From CAMAXB01 sp964476565 (lineage in GTDB: Bacteria; Verrucomicrobiota; Verrucomicrobiia; Opitutales; Opitutaceae), in assembly GCA_964476565.1 (NCBI GenBank), contig CAYZBG010000146.1:1-5380 (forward strand): 5,380 bases of DNA. Direction: 5' to 3'. Positions 1 through 5,367 of this stretch are shown here, piece by piece; position 1 is the first letter of the stretch; every line of letters starts with the position of its first letter. A model generated the notes under the pieces. That model made no database searches, was not told the DNA's origin, and saw nothing but the letters and a program-made list of their open reading frames with translations. A program made the position numbers and the translations under genes.

Positions 1-302
1 GCGATGCTCTGCGCCCAGGTCTTAACCTGTGTCGGGAGGCTCAGGTCGGCACGGAACTCCGTAAAGCCGACGAGATCCTTCACGTTGGCCATGTCACCCA
101 TTCGCTTGAGCTGGGTCTCGAACTGTTGAATCTGCCGAACCTGATTGGTGATCTGCGTGGCCTGATTCGCCAACTGCTCCACCATCGCAGCGTAATTCAC
201 GGCACTTTGCTGGAGGTTCGCGGCATCGATCACCGCCCATTGCGCGAGGCCTGAACTCGCGCCCATCGTCAGCACCGAGGCCAATAGGAGCGTCGTTTTC
301 AT
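1..302 (-). CDS. VirB5/TrbJ-like secreted T4SS protein (partial, 3' end beyond window)
   Basis: Only the first 100 codons are present; the frame is still open at the window edge. The protein begins MKTTLLLASVLTMGASSGLAQ, a short Sec signal peptide with a Lys at position 2, a hydrophobic core at about 4-12 and a likely cleavage near residue 20 or 21. The mature part begins WAVIDAANL and continues as a Gln/Asn-rich amphipathic helix (about 29-71) with repeated Gln-x-x-Asn/Gln spacing, then a Gly-Phe-Thr-Glu-Phe segment. A signal peptide followed by an Asp-x-x-Asn-Leu-type start and a long Gln-rich coiled coil is typical of TrbJ/VirB5 proteins, which act in the periplasm or at the pilus tip in mating-pair formation. 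The ATG overlaps the TGA of the lipoprotein gene as ATGA and has a strong ribosome binding site, so the start is well supported. Family assignment rests on architecture and operon position, because the C-terminal half is missing. Confidence 0.75.
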   Translation of the reverse strand, partial: MKTTLLLASVLTMGASSGLAQWAVIDAANLQQSAVNYAAMVEQLANQATQITNQVRQIQQFETQLKRMGDMANVKDLVGFTEFRADLSLPTQVKTWAQSI

Positions 303-793
303 GAACCGGTTTCCTCCTTCGGCATGACCACGCGAATGACTCGCTTGGTCGGCTCGCGCCGCACCCCGTCGCGATCCGTTTGGGGCACGTCGATTTCGTA
401 GTAGGTCTCCTCGTAGCCGTCATCGAGCGACGGGCGTTGGTTGTCCCGGGCGATCCAGTATTGCTGCTTCACGGCGTTCGACTGGCCCTTTTCGTAGCCG
501 GCCAGATACGCCTCCCGCTGGGCCTTGTTATTAAAGTAGTTGATGGTTTCGCCGACCACGAAGCCCGCCGCCGCACCGACTGCGGCGTTCTTGGCTTTGC
601 CGTCACCCTCCCGGGCTCCGATGTAAGCCCCGCCCGCCGTTGTGGCTGCGGTCGTGGCAAAGTTGCGCGTGCGCCCGGCCGAGTCGGCGCTTGCTGTGGC
701 GCAGCCCGGCATGAAAACGACAACCACCACCATGAACAGCAGGCCGACAAGATACGGCTGCGAGAACGAGAGACTGTCCAGGAATCGTTGCAT
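299..793 (-). CDS. Glycine-zipper lipoprotein of the T4SS operon (VirB7-like position)
   Basis: This is a 164-residue protein. The N-terminus has a hydrophobic stretch at about 14-28, including five consecutive Val, followed by Met-Pro-Gly-Cys. Cys31 is the likely lipidated residue, with Gly at -1 as expected, but Met at -3 and Pro at -2 depart from the usual Leu-Ala/Ser-Gly/Ala-Cys lipobox. Residues 53-82 form an alternating Gly/Ala segment (GGAYIGA, then AAVGAAAGFVVG), a glycine-zipper hairpin as found in many outer-membrane-associated lipoproteins. The rest is hydrophilic, with a Tyr-rich stretch near 127-132 and a basic Arg/Lys patch at 144-154. The neighbours suggest a VirB7-like anchor, a TrbH/TrbK-like lipoprotein or an entry-exclusion protein; none can be chosen by sequence. 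An in-frame ATG 93 bases upstream would overlap the preceding gene and leave the hydrophobic segment internal, so the start at 793 is preferred. It has a modest AAGG at 800-803, 6 bases upstream. Confidence 0.78.
   Translation of the reverse strand: MQRFLDSLSFSQPYLVGLLFMVVVVVFMPGCATASADSAGRTRNFATTAATTAGGAYIGAREGDGKAKNAAVGAAAGFVVGETINYFNNKAQREAYLAGYEKGQSNAVKQQYWIARDNQRPSLDDGYEETYYEIDVPQTDRDGVRREPTKRVIRVVMPKEETGS
312..319 (-). promoter_or_regulatory. Shine-Dalgarno site for the VirB5/TrbJ-like gene
   Basis: The minus strand reads AAGGAGGA here, inside the last codons of the lipoprotein gene, with 9 bases to the ATG at 302. It is one of the strongest ribosome binding sites in the window and fixes the start of the downstream gene despite the ATGA overlap. 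Confidence 0.75.
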
Positions 794-813
794 GGGTAGC
801 CTTGGGTTGAGGA

Positions 814-1473
814 TCAGGATTCGTTGATTGTGAGTTTGAGTTCGTGACGTTGCGCGTGGCCCTGACGCTGGCCCTCGCGCGCACACAGCCGGTCAATCGC
901 ATGGGCGATGAAGACACCGGCCTCCAACCGCCCTTCGAGAAATTCAACGATGTCCGCCTTCATCCGCAGGCGGTCTGAAGGCGCGAGCAGATGGGTTTCG
1001 AGGACCGCCTCGACTTCGGCGACCTCCCGCTCATCCAACGGATCGCGACCGTCCCGTTCCTCAATACGCTCCGAAAAGGGCGCGAGGCGTTCGAACAAGC
1101 GGTCTTCCTCGACCATCTCGTATCCCGCGTGAAGGAGATCGAACCCGGAGCGGCTGACCATGACCTCGGTTGGCTCACCGGACCGCACCAGGGTCGCAGC
1201 ATCTCCCGTCGCCGTCTCCCGCTCCATCAGCCGGAAGATCAGAGCGTCATCTTCAAAGGCGGCCTCGATATGCCGGTGACGGTTCACGCGCTGAGATTCC
1301 GAACCCGGCACGCCGGTCTCGGCTTTGCGTGTGACCTGCACATCGGGAAGCTGCACCAGCACGCGCGGCAGCGGAACGACCCCGCCGGCGTCGCCGCGAT
1401 GCTCGTCCCGGTAGCTGCGCCCCGCGACCACCATGCGCTGTGCCTCACGTTGGATTTCCTCGTTGGTCTTCAT
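814..1473 (-). CDS. Unrecognised soluble acidic protein between the VirB4 and lipoprotein genes
   Basis: This 219-residue protein is one I do not recognise. It has no signal peptide and no membrane helix, so it is probably cytoplasmic. It opens with a charged helix (about 1-25). A Val/Pro/Leu-rich stretch at 31-48 (GGVVPLPRVLVQLPDVQV) follows and looks like beta strands. Next come a basic region around 59-69, a mixed middle part, and strongly acidic helices at about 119-180 rich in Glu, Asp, Leu and Arg. The tail is basic and His/Gln-rich (about 198-213). There is a single Cys, at 197. The start at 1473 lies 4 bases after the VirB4 stop; no Shine-Dalgarno site is evident, so translation is probably coupled to VirB4. 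An in-frame ATG at 1584 would overlap the conserved-looking VirB4 C-terminus and is less likely. High third-position GC and the tight fit in the operon support a real gene. Its place next to the ATPase suggests an accessory or chaperone-like role, but that is inference. Confidence 0.82.
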   Translation of the reverse strand: MKTNEEIQREAQRMVVAGRSYRDEHRGDAGGVVPLPRVLVQLPDVQVTRKAETGVPGSESQRVNRHRHIEAAFEDDALIFRLMERETATGDAATLVRSGEPTEVMVSRSGFDLLHAGYEMVEEDRLFERLAPFSERIEERDGRDPLDEREVAEVEAVLETHLLAPSDRLRMKADIVEFLEGRLEAGVFIAHAIDRLCAREGQRQGHAQRHELKLTINES

Positions 1474-1477
1474 GGCA

Positions 1478-4180
1478 TCAGGCGTTGGCGATGATGGCGT
1501 CCACCACGTTTCCGTTCCCGCGCAACGCCTTCTCGCGTTGATCGAAGTGAGCGCCCGAGCTCGACGCGCAGTAGAGCATTTCACGCGAGGCGACGTTGCG
1601 CATCGTCACGATTAAAGGGCGGCGCTCGTCGGTGTGGTAATAGGTGAACTGCGAATACTTGGTCCCGACCAGCTTTTCCGGTTCGGGGTGACTCATGACG
1701 GCATCCTTCGCCGCATCCGGGATCGGGAAATCGCGGCTCAAATCCTCGATGTCGGAACGGTCGCTCTGACGGAGCAGAAACAGGATGCGGCTGTTGCCCA
1801 GGACCGCGCCACGGATGTCGGACGCTTTGAACTGCTCGTAGTTCTGAACGGTCGCTACGTTCCAGACGTTGTATTTGCGGAGCTGCTGGTAGGACTCGCG
1901 CAGCACTTTCTTGCCGGAAGGCACGAGCGAGAAGCGCGCGACTTCCTCAAAGATGTTCCGCTTCCGCAGCGCGCGCGGCAGCCGCATCATGTGCGACCGG
2001 GTATAGTTCGCGATCAGGAAGGCCGCCGCCGCTTTGAGTTCCTCCGCCGACTCCGGGATGTAGCCCAGTTCAAAGTGCGCGATCTTGCCCGTGAGCGACA
2101 CATTCGAAACCCCATCGAAAAGTTCGCCGTAGCTGCCACCCGCCGACCACGGTTCCAGGAGCGTGGCAAGGTAGCGCATTTCCTCGGCATGGGGCCCGGA
2201 GGCCTCGGCAGAGAGCAGTTCCTGCAACTGGCCATGCTGCGGCATCTCGGCCGGGCTGAGCCGGGCGAACACGAGGTCGCGGATCTGCTGCGCACCTGCA
2301 CCGTCCTTCGCGAAACGGACCACGTCGCCTTCGTCGGCTGAGGCCGCAAAGGCCGACGCTTCATCTCCGCGACGTTGTTCCCATTCGGCGAACTCGAGGA
2401 ACGCATCGAGCCCGGTCGCCTGCGGCCCCATCCGGGTCCGGCGATACAAGTCGAGGGCGTAGGCCCGACGCGCCATGGCCGCCGTTTCCTCGGGGTGACG
2501 GTTGAAATACCACCGCGCGAAATCCTCGTAGAGGCGGCCGATGGCGTTCGCCAGGAGCGCCTGCCTGAGCTTGTTGCGGTCTTCGTCTTTCGACTGCCCG
2601 ACCATGAGCATCGGGAGCGCCGCTGCCGCGCTGAGGTGCAACCCGGACAGCGGCAAGCCACGCGTGTCGAGGTAGTTCATGATCAGCTTGCCGTTCGCCT
2701 GCACGATGATCGGCACCGCCGCCGGATCGACCGTCTTGGCGTAGGTGGTGTAGGACTCACCCTCCTCCACGATCATTGTGTAGGCGTAGAACGGCTCGGT
2801 CTGGGTCAGAATATCGATGACGTTGACGCTCTTGCCGGAACCCGTGGTGCCGATGACTACCGCGTTTTGGGGCGTCTGGTTGTTGCCCTCGCCGACAAAC
2901 GTCCGTCCTCCGACAAGGTTGCCGTTGGGGCCTTCGAAAATGAACTCCGCCTGATCGAGGTGCCCCACCGGCGTTGACGAGAACGGCAGGATGTTCGCGA
3001 CGAGCGCGTCATCGTAGTCATGCCAGAGCGAATCGTAACGGCTGAACGACCAGCCAGGCCAGGTGCAGTAAAAGAAATTTCGTGCGGAGGGTTCGAGGGC
3101 GGGCTCATAAGCCTGCGCCCGCTCCATGCTGCCGACCGCGGCCTTGAGCGCGGTCAGCTTCGCCCGCAGGTCTTCCCGATTCCGATCCCACGCGCGGATG
3201 ATATATTGGATGCGGTAGGGTGAGCTGTCGCCGTTGCTGTAGCGGGCAATCTTCGCGGCCTTCGTCCGCATCGCCGCGAGGAGCTTCACCTTCTTCAGGC
3301 TCTCGTAGTCGCCTTCGACACGGTTCAGCTCCTTCTGCTCTTTCTCGATCAATTCCTCCACATCGACCGGCTCAACGTTGACGGTAATGGCGTAGTCCCG
3401 AAAGCCCAGCTTCGTCAGGAGGTAGGCGAGGCTCGGGCGGGTCCGCTTCGGCAGCGACTTGAGCACCAGCATTCCGTGGTAGCAGCCATCGAGATAAAAA
3501 CCGGTGTCGGGCTTCTCCAGCGGGCGGCCTTCGCCGAGCCAGCAGTTTTCCTGAATGGATTTCTGGGGATCGAAGAACTCCAGCGGATCGGTGACCTTCT
3601 GCTCCGGCAGCGACGGATTGAGAAACTCCAGGTAATGCAGGAAGTGATCGGCATCGGTCATCGGCCGCACCTGACCGCCGCTCCCGCCAAAGAGCGCCTG
3701 CAGGAACTGCCCGATTTGGTTGAACTGCTCGGCATAGGTGCCAAGCAGCGCCTCCCGGGTCAGTCGGCCGGCGTTCTTGCCGAGTGCCGCCGCATCGACC
3801 GGCGTCGTGAAATACAGGCGGAGACGCTCCCGCCGAAGTGCCCCAGACTCGACCATGCGCCAGTAACGCACGAACCGCTCGTTGCGCTGGCGCTTGCTCC
3901 ATTCGTTGGTCGCGAGCGTGGCCGTGTCTTCCCGGTAGCGCTGGAGCGGCTTCCGGAAGTCGGAATCGTTCGTCCACTGCACCTGCATCCGCCAACCGGG
4001 TTTCAGCACCGACAGCAGCGCGACCAGGTCGGACTCGAATGCGTTGTGATGGACCGGATCGGCATGTTCCAAGTCGGGGGCAATGACCTCAAATCCCCGC
4101 GCGATGAAACCGCCGCGATGGAGGCCTTCGAAGACAATCATGTCTTCGCCAAAGTAGCCGTCTGCGGGTTCGATTCTCAT
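1478..4180 (-). CDS. virB4: VirB4/TrbE-family conjugative transfer ATPase
   Basis: This 900-residue protein matches the usual VirB4 length (about 780-930). VirB4 ATPases sit at the cytoplasmic face of the inner membrane and power pilin extraction and pilus assembly, and they are needed for substrate transfer. The N-terminal half (1-430) is the VirB4 N-domain, with a charged helical, probably coiled-coil segment at about 271-315. The Walker A motif GTTGSGKS is at residues 444-451, preceded by the strand AVVIG. A helical insert (about 530-690) separates it from the second half of the ATPase core. The Walker B position appears to be RNIFEEVARF at 741-750, with Glu where Asp is usual. It is followed by a Gln-containing motif, ATVQN, at 776-780, and LFLLRQSDRSD at 800-810, a likely sensor/arginine-finger region. 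The start at 4180 overlaps the VirB3 stop as ATGA and has a strong ribosome binding site. The next gene begins 4 bases after the stop. The family assignment is secure; closeness to TrbE versus VirB4 proper is not resolved. Confidence 0.96.
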   Translation of the reverse strand: MRIEPADGYFGEDMIVFEGLHRGGFIARGFEVIAPDLEHADPVHHNAFESDLVALLSVLKPGWRMQVQWTNDSDFRKPLQRYREDTATLATNEWSKRQRNERFVRYWRMVESGALRRERLRLYFTTPVDAAALGKNAGRLTREALLGTYAEQFNQIGQFLQALFGGSGGQVRPMTDADHFLHYLEFLNPSLPEQKVTDPLEFFDPQKSIQENCWLGEGRPLEKPDTGFYLDGCYHGMLVLKSLPKRTRPSLAYLLTKLGFRDYAITVNVEPVDVEELIEKEQKELNRVEGDYESLKKVKLLAAMRTKAAKIARYSNGDSSPYRIQYIIRAWDRNREDLRAKLTALKAAVGSMERAQAYEPALEPSARNFFYCTWPGWSFSRYDSLWHDYDDALVANILPFSSTPVGHLDQAEFIFEGPNGNLVGGRTFVGEGNNQTPQNAVVIGTTGSGKSVNVIDILTQTEPFYAYTMIVEEGESYTTYAKTVDPAAVPIIVQANGKLIMNYLDTRGLPLSGLHLSAAAALPMLMVGQSKDEDRNKLRQALLANAIGRLYEDFARWYFNRHPEETAAMARRAYALDLYRRTRMGPQATGLDAFLEFAEWEQRRGDEASAFAASADEGDVVRFAKDGAGAQQIRDLVFARLSPAEMPQHGQLQELLSAEASGPHAEEMRYLATLLEPWSAGGSYGELFDGVSNVSLTGKIAHFELGYIPESAEELKAAAAFLIANYTRSHMMRLPRALRKRNIFEEVARFSLVPSGKKVLRESYQQLRKYNVWNVATVQNYEQFKASDIRGAVLGNSRILFLLRQSDRSDIEDLSRDFPIPDAAKDAVMSHPEPEKLVGTKYSQFTYYHTDERRPLIVTMRNVASREMLYCASSSGAHFDQREKALRGNGNVVDAIIANA
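2828..2851 (-). other. Walker A (P-loop) codons of the VirB4 ATPase
   Basis: These eight codons encode GTTGSGKS, residues 444-451, an exact match to the Gly-x-x-x-x-Gly-Lys-Ser/Thr nucleotide-binding loop. Lys450 should contact the ATP phosphates. An intact P-loop indicates that the ATPase gene is functional and not a relic. Confidence 0.95.
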
Positions 4181-4782
4181 GCCACTTCCTCCCCACGTTC
4201 TGCCAACGCTTCTTCCAGCATGTCCTCCGTGACCGTGAGTTGCTCCTCCAACCGCTCGTAGTCGGCGCGTGCGACCACGGGTTGCTCACGCTTCTTCGGT
4301 TCGGCGTCCTTGTGGCCGGTCATCTCCCCAACCGGGCGAGCGTTCGCGCCGGAATGACGGGCCATTCCGAGACCCGCTCGACGTGAGCGCACCGCCGATT
4401 CACGCACGTCCAGCTCGGTGGCCAGCGGCGACCCGGCGGCGGCGAAGGGATTCGCCGGCCGCCGGGCGCGCGGGCCGAATTGGAAGGAGAGCAGGCCCGA
4501 TTCGACCAACGCAGATTCGAAGAAGTCGGTATCATAGTGCTCCGGCTTGTTGTTTTTCAGCGTGAACACATACGTGACCGACAGCGCGCAAAGCACGACG
4601 CCCACCAGCAGGCACAGCAGCAGCGATACCCCAAAGATTCCCCACAGGAAGATTACCATCAGGATCGTCGCGCCCCCGGAGCCCAGTAGATACCAGCCGG
4701 AGTTCCCGGTCATGCCGAGGAACTCCCCGGAGGACTGCGCGCCCTGGTTGGCGTCGTGCTCGTTGAGATGCGTCGAATGCAT
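4177..4782 (-). CDS. virB3: VirB3/TrbD-like inner-membrane protein with long C-terminal tail
   Basis: This is a 201-residue protein. Two closely spaced hydrophobic helices lie at about 30-50 and 52-74, separated by a very short turn. They are followed by a short polar segment and DTDFFES at 84-90. The helical hairpin and the position between pilin and VirB4 genes match VirB3/TrbD, which pairs with VirB4 at the inner membrane and contributes to pilus assembly. VirB3/TrbD proteins are usually about 90-110 residues. Here an extra region of about 100 residues is hydrophilic and basic (105-170), then ends in an acidic helix predicted to be a coiled coil (about 172-199, Leu-rich with many Glu). The start at 4782 lies 21 bases after the pilin stop without a clear Shine-Dalgarno site. 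An internal ATG at 4713 (Met24) has GGGGAG 9 bases upstream and could be the true start. The 23 extra codons have coding-like third-position GC, so the longer form is kept with moderate confidence. Confidence 0.8.
   Translation of the reverse strand: MHSTHLNEHDANQGAQSSGEFLGMTGNSGWYLLGSGGATILMVIFLWGIFGVSLLLCLLVGVVLCALSVTYVFTLKNNKPEHYDTDFFESALVESGLLSFQFGPRARRPANPFAAAGSPLATELDVRESAVRSRRAGLGMARHSGANARPVGEMTGHKDAEPKKREQPVVARADYERLEEQLTVTEDMLEEALAERGEEVA
4187..4194 (-). promoter_or_regulatory. Shine-Dalgarno site for virB4
   Basis: The minus strand reads GGGGAGGA inside the 3' end of the VirB3-like gene. The GGAGG core ends 7 bases before the virB4 ATG at 4180, an ideal spacing. It gives virB4 its own ribosome loading in addition to coupling through the ATGA overlap. 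Confidence 0.8.
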
Positions 4783-4803
4783 GGGACGCGGAGCCGGTTT
4801 CGA

Positions 4804-5217
4804 TCAGGGCGAGAAGGTGCCGACGTTGGAGGCTTCGATCCCCATGTTGCTCCACATCGTGCGCACGATGGCGAAGGCGAGCCCGCTCACCATGGCGCCC
4901 GCGAAGGCCCATTTCGCGATGGACTGCCGGCCCATCATCATGGCGACACCGGCTGCCACGATGCCGACCGCGGCGAACGTCCCGCTCAGATACATGATGA
5001 TCGCGTTGCCCGCCTCCGTGGCGGTGCGCAGATCGACCGCTTGCGCATGGGCGAGCGTCGGCCAGGCCAGCATGGCCCCGAACCACACCGCCAGTTTCTG
5101 CCACGAGCTGACCGGCGTCTGCGGCCGGCTTTCCGAATACAGGTGCAGCGCCCTCATCATCATCGCCACACCGAGACAGAACGCCACATAGGGCGTTAGG
5201 TGGACCAAGGTTGTCAT
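4804..5217 (-). CDS. virB2: VirB2/TrbC-like major pilin precursor
   Basis: This 137-residue precursor has a typical T4SS pilin core. A leader ends in the hydrophobic segment KLAVWFGAMLAWPTL followed by AHA (56-58), a canonical signal peptidase I site. Cleavage there leaves a mature protein of about 79 residues starting with Gln, close in size and first residue to Agrobacterium VirB2. The mature part has two hydrophobic helices (about 70-95 and 102-121), joined by a short basic loop, GRQSIAK, that would face the cytoplasm. This is the VirB2/TrbC hairpin topology. Pilin subunits are stored in the inner membrane and extracted by VirB4 to build the pilus. The leader is unusually long and holds an extra hydrophobic stretch at about 5-27. 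The start at 5217 has a good GGAGAG ribosome binding site. This is the first gene of the visible operon, and VirB3 follows after 21 bases. The assignment rests on topology, size and gene order, since pilin sequences diverge strongly. Confidence 0.85.
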   Translation of the reverse strand: MTTLVHLTPYVAFCLGVAMMMRALHLYSESRPQTPVSSWQKLAVWFGAMLAWPTLAHAQAVDLRTATEAGNAIIMYLSGTFAAVGIVAAGVAMMMGRQSIAKWAFAGAMVSGLAFAIVRTMWSNMGIEASNVGTFSP

Positions 5218-5221
5218 GTTG

Positions 5222-5227
5222 CTCTCC
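5222..5227 (-). promoter_or_regulatory. Shine-Dalgarno site for the pilin gene
   Basis: The minus strand reads GGAGAG with 4 bases to the ATG at 5217. It supports the long form of the prepilin over the internal Met codons at residues 19-21. Confidence 0.75.
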
Positions 5228-5261
5228 GTTTTGATGCCGGCGCTTATGGGGGCCGAATCCC

Positions 5262-5302
5262 GCCCGGTGTTTCTCCGCCGGTGAACAGCGGAGAAACCGG
5301 GC
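5262..5302. repeat. Strong inverted repeat (hairpin) in the operon leader
   Basis: The arms 5269-5278 (GTTTCTCCGC) and 5288-5297 (GCGGAGAAAC) are perfectly complementary around a 9-base loop. Skipping two bases (5267-5268) adds five more G-C pairs, 5262-5266 with 5298-5302, giving about 15 pairs. No T-run follows in either direction, so it is not a standard intrinsic terminator. It lies 45 bases upstream of the pilin start. It could be a leader RNA structure, a protein-binding operator or part of a transfer origin. Confidence 0.8.
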
Positions 5303-5325
5303 TGGCCTCCAAAAGGACCAAGCCC
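5299..5325. repeat. Second inverted repeat overlapping the first
   Basis: GGGCT (5299-5303) pairs with AGCCC (5321-5325), GG (5304-5305) with CC (5318-5319), and TCC (5308-5310) with GGA (5315-5317) around an AAAA loop. Ten pairs are possible, with small bulges at 5306-5307 and 5320. It shares bases 5299-5302 with the larger hairpin, so the two structures exclude each other. Confidence 0.5.
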
Positions 5326-5347
5326 GATTTCGCCGCAAGGAACCGGC

Positions 5348-5367
5348 CCTACCGAAAAAAGGGTAGG
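5348..5367. repeat. Short inverted repeat with A-rich loop
   Basis: CCTACC (5348-5353) and GGTAGG (5362-5367) form a perfect 6-base stem around an 8-base loop containing six A. No T-tract follows the stem on either strand. It may be a regulator site or the tail structure of an upstream gene outside the window. Confidence 0.5.

Noticed and set aside
380..799. Plus-strand open frame of 139 codons opposite the lipoprotein gene
   Set aside because: It starts with a Val/Leu-rich stretch resembling a membrane segment, but this is the complement of the lipoprotein codons. The lipoprotein frame has the lipobox, glycine zipper and operon spacing.
1474..1584. Longer N-terminus for the 219-residue protein, from the ATG at 1584
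   Set aside because: It would overlap the last 107 bases of virB4 and adds an Arg/Thr/Ser-rich shadow-like segment. The ATG at 1473 fits the coupled operon spacing.
1634..2341. Plus-strand open frame of 235 codons
   Set aside because: It lies opposite the C-terminal half of VirB4, whose ATPase motifs make that strand the coding one. The translation is Arg/Leu-rich with no recognisable family.
3476..4261. Plus-strand open frame of 261 codons
   Set aside because: It is fully antisense to the VirB4 and VirB3 genes, shows no domain or signal features, and is explained by the high GC content, which makes antisense stops rare.
4547..5191. Plus-strand open frames of 214 and 147 codons opposite the pilin gene
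   Set aside because: They are antisense to the pilin and VirB3 genes and have no ribosome binding site or family resemblance that I can see.
5262..5302. Intrinsic transcription terminator
   Set aside because: The stem is strong but neither strand has a T-tract after it, so a standard intrinsic terminator is not supported.
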